The notes below the pieces were generated by a model that was given only the letters and a program-made list of their open reading frames with translations, did not search any database and was not told the origin of the DNA. The position numbers were made by a program, and so were the translations under genes. Below, in pieces: positions 45,808-55,368 of a stretch of DNA of 64,000 bases (positions within the stretch are counted from its first letter, which is position 1; each line of letters begins with the position of its first letter). The DNA comes from Leptospira sp. B5-022 (GTDB lineage: Bacteria; Spirochaetota; Leptospiria; Leptospirales; Leptospiraceae). Where the stretch lies: contig NZ_ANIJ01000049.1 in NCBI RefSeq assembly GCF_000347035.1, forward strand, positions 73,501 to 137,500. Reading direction: 5' to 3'.

Positions 45808-45823
45808 TGTAGGAACTCCTACA
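45808..45823. repeat. Palindrome TGTAGGA-AC-TCCTACA
   Basis: Perfect 7-bp arms with a 2-base centre, between the divergent start of the AGPS-like gene (45710) and the end of the phosphatase gene (45843). Related to palindromes at 14063, 52809, 53036 and 53073. Confidence 0.7.
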
Positions 45824-45842
45824 CCGCTATTCTAACGTAAGC

Positions 45843-47852
45843 CTAAAGACGTTTTTTCAACTCTGCGATCCTTGGATCATCGGGAGAAAGAATGGATGCC
45901 TCTTCCAATAACTTTTTGGCCCGTAAAGAATTGCCGAGTAATCTATAAATATCCGACAGGTTGATCAAATTTTTAAAATGGTCCGGAGAACGGACTCTTA
46001 ATTTTTCTCCTAGCTCCGCTGCGGATTTCAAAGATTCAGTGTCTTTTTTTTGAGTATAAACCTTTTTCCAAAGGATAGAAGAATAGAATAAAAGTTCAGT
46101 TTCAGAAGGATCCCAGGCAAGGGACTTCTCCGCCCACTCGGCCGCTTTTTTGAAATCGGATATTTTATCGTACCATTTGGACAAAAGTTTGGCTACTTGA
46201 GGAAAATAACGTTCCCCAACTATCCCCGATCTATGTAAACTTTCTTCCAGGATACGTATTGCTTCCTTTGTATTTCCCTTTTGAAAAGCGGACTCCGCTT
46301 CCGAAATGGATTTTTTGTCCTCTAAATACGGGTTTACCGAGGGATTATAAGAAATAGATAATATACTTAGATCGTCCGAAAGTTTTCCTCTGCTGATCAG
46401 TGATCTTCGGATCGTTTTTAATTCTCCGCCGCTTTCTTCCACCGAGGTTAAAAAGACCGTTTCGTCTTCGTTCATTACCCTTTTACCGGAAAAATCCTCT
46501 TCTAAGACTAGATCGTCCCTACCGTCGGATCCGCAGAAGATCGTATCTCCGGGGAGCATACGAAAAGTTTGGACCCGTATTTTGGACCCGAACATTTCAG
46601 AAATCCCTAATTTACGAATATTGGATTCCGATCCCAAAAACATAGCCTTTCCATCTCTGTAAAGAACAGGCCAAGGATGTTCCGCGTTGATATAATACAT
46701 CGCTCCCGTGGAATGTTCGACGATCCCTAAAACGGCGGAGATGAGCATAAATCCGTCGAATGTTTCGAATACGTTTTGAAGATCTATGAATGCTTCTTTT
46801 AGCCAGCGTTCCGGAGACTTGGATTGGATCTCGGGAGAAAGTCTAGTTCGACTAATGATAGAATTGAATACGGAACCTAAAACCAAGGCGCCACCCGCAC
46901 CTTGGATTGATTTTCCCATAGCATCCCCGTTGATGAATGCGGTATATTCCCTATCTCGGATATTAATTATGTAGGCGCTTAAGAAATCCCCGCCAAGTTC
47001 ATATTCCTTTTCTTTGAAGGAGAATTTTTTGAACTGATCCAGTAGGAATTCCACTTTGACCGACGAATTTTCGGAATTATCCAGTTTGATCAGAGGAGAA
47101 AGAAGTAAAGCGGTTAAAAAATAATCTCCATCCTGCTTTTCCTTTAATGCTTGGATCTGTAACATTTTTTCGGAGATCTCTTTATTACTTTCCTGGATCT
47201 TAAATCTACTTACGAAACTTACGAATCTGTATCTTTCTAAAATGACGGAAAATACAAGTGTGAGAAGATATGCGATCCCCAGGTTTTGCATCGAATATGC
47301 GGCCTGAGGAGAGCTTAAATTGGGAGAATAGATCAGGATAGAACTTATAAAAGTTAGAATAGAAAGTATTAGGAAAATATAATACGACTTTTTGGGAAGT
47401 GGAACGAACGCGATAGTGATCAATGCTATTTGGAGGCCTGATACGTAATTCGGATCGTCCGCTATTCTACCCGTAAAAAAGGATGTACAAAGTAATAGAT
47501 AGGCGATATATACGTATGCCATTTCTAAACTATATTTGCGGGTAGGGATCCTAAATAAAGTGTCCAAAAGAAGAAAGATTAAACTAAGAACACCTACTAA
47601 GGAGAAGCCGATCCGAAAATAAAATAGTTCCGGAAATTCTGGATGTAATTTTTGGTCCGTTCCGAATGCGAAACCCAGCCAAACGAAGATGGCAAGTATT
47701 GCACCCGGATATTGGATGCTGCGCGTTTGTCGTTTTAGATCTTCCGCATATTGATTCTCATATACGTCTCTATCCGGGTCTTTTTTTAAAAAACCTAGAA
47801 CAGAATTCCATTTGTTTGGAAGACTACCTGCCCGGGAGGAAGTATATGACAT
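45843..47852 (-). CDS. Membrane SpoIIE-type PP2C phosphatase with TPR tail, 669 aa
   Basis: Signal-transduction phosphatase. N-terminal half: six or seven hydrophobic segments (SIQYPGAILAIFVWLGFAFG, LFYFRIGFSLVGVLSLIFLL, AYVYIAYLLLCTSFF and others). Middle: SpoIIE/RsbU-type PP2C domain with ELGGDFLSAYII, INGDAMGKSIQGAGGALV and LPGDTIFCGSDGRDDLV. C-terminus: TPR-like repeats (AFQKGNTKEAIRILEESL, FKKAAEWAEKSLAWDPSE). Such proteins usually dephosphorylate an anti-sigma-factor antagonist, but none is encoded nearby. A hairpin overlaps its translation start region (47856-47880). Confidence 0.85.
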   Translation of the reverse strand: MSYTSSRAGSLPNKWNSVLGFLKKDPDRDVYENQYAEDLKRQTRSIQYPGAILAIFVWLGFAFGTDQKLHPEFPELFYFRIGFSLVGVLSLIFLLLDTLFRIPTRKYSLEMAYVYIAYLLLCTSFFTGRIADDPNYVSGLQIALITIAFVPLPKKSYYIFLILSILTFISSILIYSPNLSSPQAAYSMQNLGIAYLLTLVFSVILERYRFVSFVSRFKIQESNKEISEKMLQIQALKEKQDGDYFLTALLLSPLIKLDNSENSSVKVEFLLDQFKKFSFKEKEYELGGDFLSAYIINIRDREYTAFINGDAMGKSIQGAGGALVLGSVFNSIISRTRLSPEIQSKSPERWLKEAFIDLQNVFETFDGFMLISAVLGIVEHSTGAMYYINAEHPWPVLYRDGKAMFLGSESNIRKLGISEMFGSKIRVQTFRMLPGDTIFCGSDGRDDLVLEEDFSGKRVMNEDETVFLTSVEESGGELKTIRRSLISRGKLSDDLSILSISYNPSVNPYLEDKKSISEAESAFQKGNTKEAIRILEESLHRSGIVGERYFPQVAKLLSKWYDKISDFKKAAEWAEKSLAWDPSETELLFYSSILWKKVYTQKKDTESLKSAAELGEKLRVRSPDHFKNLINLSDIYRLLGNSLRAKKLLEEASILSPDDPRIAELKKRL

Positions 47853-47855
47853 CTA

Positions 47856-47880
47856 TTGAATCGAACTCCGTTCGGTTCAA
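47856..47880. promoter_or_regulatory. Dyad in the phosphatase/glpD divergent region
   Basis: TTGAATCGAA (47856-47865) and TTCGGTTCAA (47871-47880) form arms with one G-T-type mismatch around CTCCG. On the minus strand the loop reads CGGAG, the likely ribosome site of the phosphatase gene, whose ATG is 13 bases further. It could be an operator or an mRNA hairpin. Confidence 0.45.
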
Positions 47881-48009
47881 GTCCCTTAAATAATTGGGAA
47901 TTAAGAACCGGGTCTAAGCAAAAAATATCATCTACTGATTTGGAGTAAAGAACTTGTATAATTTCTAATGTCTTGACCGACCGAGTTCTTGATTCCAAGC
48001 TGTGAATCT

Positions 48010-49644
48010 ATGGCCAAAACGAAAGACGTTAAAACTCAATCTTTTCAGATTTCTTCCCAAGTTTTCGATACTCTAGTGGTGGGGGGAGGGATAACAGGTG
48101 CCACTACTTTGTGGGATGCCACCTTACGCGGGTTAAAGGCTCTTTTGGTGGAAAAAAATGATTTTGCTTCGGGGACCACTCAGGCCACTTCCAAATTGAT
48201 CCATGGTGGTTTAAGATATTTAAAGAATGCAGAGTTCGGTTTGGTCCGAGAGTCCTTACGAGAAAGAAGGATACTCGCTAAGATCAGTCCTCACGCTCTC
48301 AAGACCCTAGGCTTTATTATTCCGGTTTATTCTAATCCTGAAAAGTGGATCACAAATATAGGTCTCAGGATGTACGATTATTTTTCGTACGATAGAAATC
48401 GAGATATTAGTTCGGATTCTTGGATCCCTAAATACAGATCCTTATCTCCGGAAGAAGTTGTGATGGAAGCGCCAAGTCTCCCTAGAAAAGGACTCAAAGG
48501 TGGATTTTTATATTACGATTATCAGAACATGAATCCGGAACGACATACATGTGAGTTCATCTTCTCCGCTGAAAAAAAAGGGGGAACTGCTCTCAATTAT
48601 ACGGAATTAGTCGCGATCTCGAAGCAAGGAGAAGTCTACCAGGCAATCTTAAAGGACAAAAGAGGCGGCAAAACCTATCCGGTATTTGCAAAAACTGTAG
48701 TGAATGCCGCAGGTCCTTGGGCGGATTTTGTGGAATCTTTGGCCGGGGTCGGAATGGACAAGGTGCTTGTCCGATCCAAGGGAATACATATCGTAACTCG
48801 GGCTTTAACCGTTTCCAAGGCAATCGTTTTGAAAAAAAGGGACAAAACACATATGTTCGTTCTTCCTTGGAGAGGAAAGACGATTATCGGCACAACGGAT
48901 ACCGTATTCTCGGATTCTCCCGATAAATTTAAGGTCACCAGATCGGACATCCAAGGTCTATTAGAAGAAATTAATATTGCTTTCGGATATACCGATTTAA
49001 CTGAATCGGACGTGGATTTTTACTACGGCGGTATGAGACCTTTGGTAGAAGATCCGGGCGAAAAATCGGACACTTACAATGCATCCCGTAAAACCGAAAT
49101 TTTAGATCATAAAGAAAAAGGACTTCCCGGATTTTTCACAGCGTTGGGCGGAAAATATACGACAAGTAGACATTTAGCGGAGAATATCACGGATAAACTA
49201 TGCGAGTATTTGCCAGGGAAATTTTTACCTTGCGAAACCGATCAAGTACCCCTAGTTTCCGGAGAATTTTCAGATCTTTCTTCTTTAATTAAAGGGCTTA
49301 GTAAAAAATATCCAAAACTTTCCGGAGAATACCTGGAAACTTTGGGCGCTCGATATGGAAGTTTAGCTTATGAAGTTCTTAAATACCAAAAAGCAAACGA
49401 CGAGTCTCTTACCCTTCATAATGGAGAAAAATTCAGTACGGCAGAGATCCGTTATATTGCGTCCGAGGAAAAAATAGAGAAGGGGACCGATTTCTTCTTC
49501 CGTAGATCCGGAGTGGGAGTTCCTGGCGCACCTCCTATGGAATCTATGAATAGAATGATAGAGGAATTAGGAAAAACGCTGGGCTGGAACCCTGCTCGCA
49601 AAAAGGCGGAAACCTCGGAGATACTTTCAAGATATCATTTTTGA
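48010..49644 (+). CDS. glpD: Glycerol-3-phosphate dehydrogenase, FAD-dependent
   Basis: Oxidises sn-glycerol-3-phosphate to DHAP at the membrane and passes electrons to quinone. FAD Rossmann motif VVGGGITGATTLWDATLRG, then DFASGTTQATSKLIHGGLRYL, the core LPWRGKTIIGTTDT, and FTALGGKYTTSRHLAE. 544 aa from ATG 48010; TTG 47989 would add 7 residues. It supplies or consumes DHAP, the acceptor that the neighbouring AGPS-like enzyme family uses; shared function is only inference. The AraC-type regulator gene follows after 40 bases on the same strand. Confidence 0.94.
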   Translation: MAKTKDVKTQSFQISSQVFDTLVVGGGITGATTLWDATLRGLKALLVEKNDFASGTTQATSKLIHGGLRYLKNAEFGLVRESLRERRILAKISPHALKTLGFIIPVYSNPEKWITNIGLRMYDYFSYDRNRDISSDSWIPKYRSLSPEEVVMEAPSLPRKGLKGGFLYYDYQNMNPERHTCEFIFSAEKKGGTALNYTELVAISKQGEVYQAILKDKRGGKTYPVFAKTVVNAAGPWADFVESLAGVGMDKVLVRSKGIHIVTRALTVSKAIVLKKRDKTHMFVLPWRGKTIIGTTDTVFSDSPDKFKVTRSDIQGLLEEINIAFGYTDLTESDVDFYYGGMRPLVEDPGEKSDTYNASRKTEILDHKEKGLPGFFTALGGKYTTSRHLAENITDKLCEYLPGKFLPCETDQVPLVSGEFSDLSSLIKGLSKKYPKLSGEYLETLGARYGSLAYEVLKYQKANDESLTLHNGEKFSTAEIRYIASEEKIEKGTDFFFRRSGVGVPGAPPMESMNRMIEELGKTLGWNPARKKAETSEILSRYHF

Positions 49645-49684
49645 CTTTTCATCTAGTTTCAATCTGATATCTCTAAGTAGTTCC

Positions 49685-50797
49685 ATGGATTTAGAAACCG
49701 GTTATTTAGTTTTTGGAGCAGCCTTTGGCTGTATCTGGTCTTTAGGGATCTTACTTTCTCCGGCTTCTTTGGGGGAAAGGACGAGAGCCGCGCTAATCAT
49801 GTTTTTTTCCTCTCTTTGGCTTGTGGGAGGTGCAACTTTTCTTTCCGGTTTAGTGCGCAAGTATCCGTTCCTATACGGGATCCATATTCCTTTTGCATTG
49901 GGAATAGCACCGCTTCTTTACATTCATTTTCAGATCACATTACTTGGACTCGAAGTTTCTAAAAGAGAGCTCTTTCTACACTTTCTACCCAATCTATTCT
50001 GTATAATTTTACTTTTACCGTTCTGGTTAGGTGGGGAAGAATTCCGTTTGCGCACATTACAAGAGATCACCCAAGCTCGAAGTTATTCCAGTATTCTCGC
50101 TTTTTTGCAGATCACTCCTAAAATTTCGATTTTATCCTACTTTCTACCGCTGCTTTGGATGTACAGAAGTTATCTATTTAGCTCCGAGCAGGATGAAAAC
50201 GAAGAAAGAGCCAGAAGAATATTTTTACTCTTCATTTGTCTTGTTTGTTTTGTGATCTTCTGGGGACTTACCGGTTCTATTTTAAGAAGGATAGAATTTG
50301 TTAAAGAGAGTATTTTCAGTCTTCCTGTTCTTTTGGTGTTAGGCTTTTTACTTTCTCAACGTGAACCGAATTGGCTCGGATTCGTTGGGAAAAGTTTGCG
50401 AGAAGTCCGTTATAAAAAATCCAGACTGAAAGGAATGGATGAATCCAAGATCAAAGATCGTTTGGAATCATTGATGAAAAGGGAGAAGGTTTATGCGGAT
50501 GAGGATCTTACACTTTCCCAACTCGCGGAAGAGTTGGGACTCACCAACCACCAACTTTCGGAATTTTTAAACCGACGTTTGGCCATGAAATTTTCGGATT
50601 ATATCAATTCTTGGAGAGTGGAAGAAGCTAAGGTTCTACTTTTAGAAGATCCGGACCGTTCCATTTTAGCGATCTCTGAATCCGTCGGTTTTAATTCCAA
50701 ATCCGCATTCAATGAAGCATTTAAGAAATTTGCGGATTCTACACCTAGCGAATTTAGAAAAACAGCCGTATTATACAAAGCATCTCTAAAATTTTAA
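49685..50797 (+). CDS. AraC-family regulator with membrane N-terminus
   Basis: The N-terminal 225 residues have about seven hydrophobic segments (GYLVFGAAFGCIWSLGILL, AALIMFFSSLWLVGGATFL, IHIPFALGIAPLLYIHFQI, FLPNLFCIILLLPFW, ILSYFLPLLWMY, IFLLFICLVCFVIFWGL, SIFSLPVLLVLGFLLS). The C-terminal AraC-type double HTH is at about 265-365 (LTLSQLAEELGLTNHQLSEF, SILAISESVGFNSKSAFNEA, FKKFADSTPSEFRK). Probably a membrane-bound one-component sensor. It lies between glpD and the second acyl-CoA synthetase gene on the same strand, so either may be its target. Confidence 0.88.
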   Translation: MDLETGYLVFGAAFGCIWSLGILLSPASLGERTRAALIMFFSSLWLVGGATFLSGLVRKYPFLYGIHIPFALGIAPLLYIHFQITLLGLEVSKRELFLHFLPNLFCIILLLPFWLGGEEFRLRTLQEITQARSYSSILAFLQITPKISILSYFLPLLWMYRSYLFSSEQDENEERARRIFLLFICLVCFVIFWGLTGSILRRIEFVKESIFSLPVLLVLGFLLSQREPNWLGFVGKSLREVRYKKSRLKGMDESKIKDRLESLMKREKVYADEDLTLSQLAEELGLTNHQLSEFLNRRLAMKFSDYINSWRVEEAKVLLLEDPDRSILAISESVGFNSKSAFNEAFKKFADSTPSEFRKTAVLYKASLKF

Positions 50798-50857
50798 AAT
50801 CCACACGTCCTGAGTTATACGCCAGGACGACAAAGTTCAGAACGAGCACTATACTTT

Positions 50858-50878
50858 CCTCCACTCTAGGAGGTGGCA
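50858..50878 (+). promoter_or_regulatory. Ribosome site hairpin before the second acyl-CoA synthetase gene
   Basis: CCTCC (50858-50862) can pair with GGAGG (50869-50873), the strong ribosome site 4 bases before ATG 50878. The loop is ACTCTA. It could mask translation, though a 5-bp stem is weak. Confidence 0.4.
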
Positions 50879-52791
50879 TGAAAACTCTTGCCGATTTATA
50901 TCAATCGTCCAAAAATAAATATGGGGAAAGACCTGCGTTTCTGACTAAAAATTCTTCGGGGGAATTCGACTCGGTAGGATTTTCGGAATTGTACGAGTTA
51001 GGATTACAACTCGGGACCGCACTTATAGAATTGGAATTTCCGTATAAGGGACATGCTGCCGTTCTTTCAGATAACCGTTTAGAATGGATTATCACCGATT
51101 ATGCGATTGTGATGGCGGGTGGGGCAGACGTTCCGAGAGGAACGGATGTTACAGATTCGGATCTCAACCATATTCTTCCCCATAGCGGGTCCACGATCGT
51201 ATTTGCAGAAAACGATTCGGTCCTTAAAAAACTTTATCAAAACCAAAGCGCCATCCAGAACGTAAATACAATTATTCTAATAGACAAAAATGCGAAGGGT
51301 TCGGGCAAAGAACTTAGATTTTGGGATCTAGTCCAAAGGGGAAAAGAACTAAGAGATAAAGGCAACCGAGAAATGGAAAAAAGGATTTCTCAGATCCAGG
51401 AGGAAGATCTTTTTACTTTGATCTACACCGCCGGAACAACGGGTCGTCCTAAAGGAGTTCCTTTAACTCATAAAAATATCATGTCTCAGATCAATCGGAT
51501 TCCGATCAAACTGTCTGCGGGAGAGAGGATACTTTCTATTCTTCCAGTTTGGCATAGTTTTGAAAGGATGTTCGAGATGGTATGTATCTATTTCGGAGCG
51601 GGTACGTATTATTCTTCCGTGAGAACGCTGAAAGAAGATCTAAAAAAAGTAAAACCTACGTTTATGGCTTCCGCACCGAGGCTTTGGGAAAGTGTATATC
51701 AAGGGATATATGCGACTATCGCTAAGTCTTCGAGTATAAAACAGAGTCTATTTCATGCGGCACTATTCTTCTCTTCGAATATTCAATCCGCGAAACGTTG
51801 GCTAGGTTTTCGAGAATTGGATCTGACCGGAAGAAATTCACTGATTTCTTTCTTCGTGGGAATATTCAAACTTCTACAATATATTTTGAATATACTGCCG
51901 GCTACTCTTTTGGATCTGATCGTTCTGAGTAAGATCCGACAAGCTACGGGCGGAGAATTGAAGGGGACTGTTTCCGGAGGAGGAGCTCTTCCTATCCATG
52001 TGGATAAATTTTTTAACGCGATAGGTATCCAGGTTTTAGAAGGATACGGCCTCACCGAAACTTCTCCCGTGATATCAGTTCGTATCTTGGATGAAGCAGT
52101 GATCGGAACGGTAGGGCCTCTGTATAAGGGAACTTCTCTCCGTGTTGTAGATCCGAATACTTCCAAGATACTCTGGACTACGGAAGAGGGAGGGCCTAAA
52201 GGATATGGAATCAAGGGAGAGATCCATGTAAAAGGGGATCAGGTCATGTCCGGATATTATCATGATGAGGAAAATACTCGTAAGGTGATGATCGACGGAT
52301 GGTTCAATACCGGAGACCTAGGAATGATGACTTACAATAATTGTTTGAAAATTGTAGGTAGAACAAAAGAAACCATCGTTCTTCTCGGAGGGGAAAATGT
52401 GGAGCCTGTTCCGATCGAAAATATTCTGAGCCAGTCCGAATTCATATTACAATGTATGGTGATCGGTCAGGATCAAAAGTATCTTTCCGCATTGATCGTT
52501 CCGAATCCTGAATTTTTCCCGGATTTTAAACCGGGAGTTGGATTCAGCTCGGCGGAAGAGGAAAAAAAATGTGCAGTAAAGATCCAAGGAGTGATCAAAA
52601 GTGCCATCTCTGCTACGAACGGTTTTAAGTCTTTTGAAAGAGTAGTGGACTTTAGATTATTACCTAAACCTTTTGAGACCGGAGACGAACTTACGGCAAA
52701 ACTTTCCGTAAAACGTCACGTAGTGACTGATAAATATGCGGGACTTATCGCCGATATATATTCCGGTAAAAAAGAAGAAGTTCTAAGATAG
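50878..52791 (+). CDS. Long-chain acyl-CoA synthetase (AMP-forming), second copy
   Basis: Paralogue of the 11227 gene. AMP-binding motif [64 protein letters not shown], and C-terminal KRHVVTDKYAGLIADIYSG. 637 aa. It keeps the same order of motifs but lacks most of the membrane insert of the first copy; only LISFFVGIFKLLQYILNILP remains there. GGAGG at 50869-50873 supports ATG 50878. The next gene downstream is a convergent TetR regulator, so a regulatory link to fatty acids is plausible. Confidence 0.92.
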   Translation: MKTLADLYQSSKNKYGERPAFLTKNSSGEFDSVGFSELYELGLQLGTALIELEFPYKGHAAVLSDNRLEWIITDYAIVMAGGADVPRGTDVTDSDLNHILPHSGSTIVFAENDSVLKKLYQNQSAIQNVNTIILIDKNAKGSGKELRFWDLVQRGKELRDKGNREMEKRISQIQEEDLFTLIYTAGTTGRPKGVPLTHKNIMSQINRIPIKLSAGERILSILPVWHSFERMFEMVCIYFGAGTYYSSVRTLKEDLKKVKPTFMASAPRLWESVYQGIYATIAKSSSIKQSLFHAALFFSSNIQSAKRWLGFRELDLTGRNSLISFFVGIFKLLQYILNILPATLLDLIVLSKIRQATGGELKGTVSGGGALPIHVDKFFNAIGIQVLEGYGLTETSPVISVRILDEAVIGTVGPLYKGTSLRVVDPNTSKILWTTEEGGPKGYGIKGEIHVKGDQVMSGYYHDEENTRKVMIDGWFNTGDLGMMTYNNCLKIVGRTKETIVLLGGENVEPVPIENILSQSEFILQCMVIGQDQKYLSALIVPNPEFFPDFKPGVGFSSAEEEKKCAVKIQGVIKSAISATNGFKSFERVVDFRLLPKPFETGDELTAKLSVKRHVVTDKYAGLIADIYSGKKEEVLR

Positions 52792-53113
52792 GATATTCTG
52801 TCGCTCACTCTAGGAGTTCCTACAGTGGTGAAAGAGCTGCCCCTACCCAATCCTCGCGACCCGTAGGAAGCGAGGATTCCCGAAGGGTAGCTGAGTATAG
52901 CGAAGCTAAAGTTTGAATCAAACAAGTTGTATCGTATTCGGCACCTAGCTTTGGGTGGCGAGGAGTGGCTCGTGGGAGCGCTTCGCCCCTATATCATATA
53001 TTTTTAATTTGTGGAACCAATTTTTTAAACGAAATTTTGTTGGAATTCCAACAAACAGTGAATTATTTATAATGTAGATACTTCTACAATCCCAACTGGT
53101 TCCTCTTTAGATC
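52792..53113. other. 322-base convergent gap packed with inverted repeats
   Basis: No gene is seen. In order it holds TCTAGGAGTTCCTACA (52809-52824); a large dyad with stem CTACCC/GGGTAG (52843-52848, 52885-52890) enclosing AATCCTCGC/GCGAGGATT (52849-52857, 52870-52878); GTTTGAATCAAAC (52911-52923); a perfect 20-bp palindrome (53036-53055); and TGTAGA-TACT-TCTACA (53073-53088). The stretch between fadD-like and tetR genes is otherwise rich in CGAAG/GCTTCG words. Confidence 0.7.
53036..53055. repeat. Perfect 20-bp palindrome
   Basis: TTTGTTGGAATTCCAACAAA is exactly its own reverse complement. It lies 58 bases beyond the 3' end of the TetR gene and 245 bases past the acyl-CoA synthetase stop. 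It could be a TetR-family operator out of place, or a member of the same dispersed palindrome family. Confidence 0.75.
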
Positions 53114-53692
<579 letters not shown>

Positions 53693-53800
53693 TTCCTTCT
53701 GTCCTGAAGAGTGTTTTCTATTTTTTCGTTTTCGCTAGTTCTAAGGTTCCTTGGAGAAGGAAAGGGGATCATCCCCATCTTCTTTTGAGGAGCAAGTTAA

Positions 53801-54808
53801 TTATTTTATTTGTTCGAAAAAAGAATGCAAGTGTTTTTTCCAGTTTGGGTCTAGGTGACCTAAGATCCTTTCCTTTTGTTCTTCCGCATCTTTCCGCCCT
53901 GTTTCAAATGCATACCTTACTAGGTTCGGGTTCGTATAATCAAATCCCTGTTCAATAAATGGTCCCCCCGGGGAAACAAGCAAGGTATCCGATAGGACGG
54001 AAGCGGATTTTCCAACTAAGGTTGTAGGTTCGTAAAATACTCCTATCTTCGGCAGTTCAGGGGAGAAGTCTTCCAGTAAAAGATTATTGGTTAATCCGCC
54101 ATCCAGATAATAATTCCCATTAAAACTTTGTAGAGGCAAAACCGGGAAAGCCGAGCAGGAATTCATTACGATCTGGGTGGTCGTTTCCGGATCGGTTAGG
54201 TCCTTCTCCGTAAAAACTTTTTCTCTCCATCCCCAGTCTTTCATTCTTTTTAATACTTCGAAAGGTTGTTCTCCCTTTCTTCTTAAGGTTTCATCCTTAA
54301 AATAGGCGCGGATAACGGAAGCTGCCTTAGCAAAAAGTATCCTTTGTATCGGTTGGCCTTTTTTGTTTTTGTCCAGACTTTCTTTCGGGATTTCCACAGT
54401 ATGGATCCTGATCCTTGCGGCTTTTGAGATGAGTTTGGAAAATCTGAGGCAATATTCTACGGTTCGTCTTGCTATACCATGATGAGGGAAGGGAGCGCTG
54501 ATCCTAAGAAGTCTATTCCAATAAAAGTTTTTAGGATTTCGTTTGGTCAGTTCTTGGAAATAATTCGAACTGTCTTCTTCCGTTTCGGATAAGGTGCTGA
54601 TGGCCATGGCGGCTCCCGCACTGACCCCAGATACTTCTTTAATTTTTATACCCCAGGTCCTTAGTGTATATGCAAAGCCGAGTCCATAAAACGCTTTAAT
54701 CCCGCCGCCTGCGATTGCAAGTGCGATCTCCTTTTTGATCCCAAGTTCTTGCCATGCGGTCCGGATGCCGTTTTTCAGTTTAGTTTCGAGGAAAATGAAG
54801 GGGTTCAT
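53801..54808 (-). CDS. Patatin-like phospholipase
   Basis: Ser-Asp dyad lipid acyl hydrolase. Oxyanion motif LAIAGGGIKAFYGLGF near the N-terminus, nucleophile elbow GVSAGAAMA (GxSxG, Ser in VSG-VS-AG), and the Asp in YYLDGGLTNNLL. It lacks a signal peptide, so it is probably cytoplasmic or membrane-associated. I chose ATG 54808 (MNPFIFLETKL, AGGA just upstream); GTG 54835 is a longer option that overlaps the divergent region. The C-terminal 100 residues are helical and charged. Confidence 0.85.
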   Translation of the reverse strand: MNPFIFLETKLKNGIRTAWQELGIKKEIALAIAGGGIKAFYGLGFAYTLRTWGIKIKEVSGVSAGAAMAISTLSETEEDSSNYFQELTKRNPKNFYWNRLLRISAPFPHHGIARRTVEYCLRFSKLISKAARIRIHTVEIPKESLDKNKKGQPIQRILFAKAASVIRAYFKDETLRRKGEQPFEVLKRMKDWGWREKVFTEKDLTDPETTTQIVMNSCSAFPVLPLQSFNGNYYLDGGLTNNLLLEDFSPELPKIGVFYEPTTLVGKSASVLSDTLLVSPGGPFIEQGFDYTNPNLVRYAFETGRKDAEEQKERILGHLDPNWKKHLHSFFEQIK

Positions 54809-54903
54809 TTTCCTACATATTGGTTGTGTCACCAAATCATGGCAATTTTAATTTGCTCGAATCCAATTTCTTTACAAGATCGGAATATACTAGGAGATCC
54901 ACC

Positions 54904-55365
54904 TTGGCGAATCAAAAAGATTTAGAAGATATGCAGAAAGAATGGGAGAAGTTTTCGAAGGCCGCACCGGGTTTAAAGGTACCTCCTCCCGCTTTCAAAG
55001 AATTATCCGGGGAATTTGTTTCTTATGTGCGTAAGAAGGAGATGGTCTGTAGTTTTTACGTGGAACCTCGATTCTCCAATCCGATGGGAGTTTTCCAAGG
55101 CGGATTTTTAGCGGCAGCATTCGACAATACCTTCGGTCCGTTATGCTATTTGGCCGCCGGCAAACCTACCACCACTTTGGAATTAAGTGTTAGTTATATT
55201 CGAATGGTAAAAGAGAACCAAAGGATCACTGTACATGCAAAGGTTGTCGCCAGAGGAAACCAACATATTTATTTAGAAGGAGAGTCCTTCGATGAGGAGG
55301 GCAAACTTCTTGCAAAATCGACGACTCAGGTTTTGATCTTAAGAATTCCGAGTGGGGTTGCTTGA
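54904..55365 (+). CDS. Hotdog-fold thioesterase (PaaI-like)
   Basis: Probably hydrolyses acyl-CoA esters. Family blocks: NPMGVFQGGFLAAAFDNTFGPLCYLAAG (hotdog helix region), TTTLELSVSYIRMVKENQRITVHAKVVARG and KLLAKSTTQVLIL. TTG 54904 is chosen because AGGAG at 54892-54896 is 7 bases upstream; the frame is open back to 54820. 153 aa, normal for the family. Divergent from the patatin gene, with a shared promoter region of under 100 bases. Confidence 0.85.
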   Translation: MANQKDLEDMQKEWEKFSKAAPGLKVPPPAFKELSGEFVSYVRKKEMVCSFYVEPRFSNPMGVFQGGFLAAAFDNTFGPLCYLAAGKPTTTLELSVSYIRMVKENQRITVHAKVVARGNQHIYLEGESFDEEGKLLAKSTTQVLILRIPSGVA

Positions 55366-55368
55366 GAT

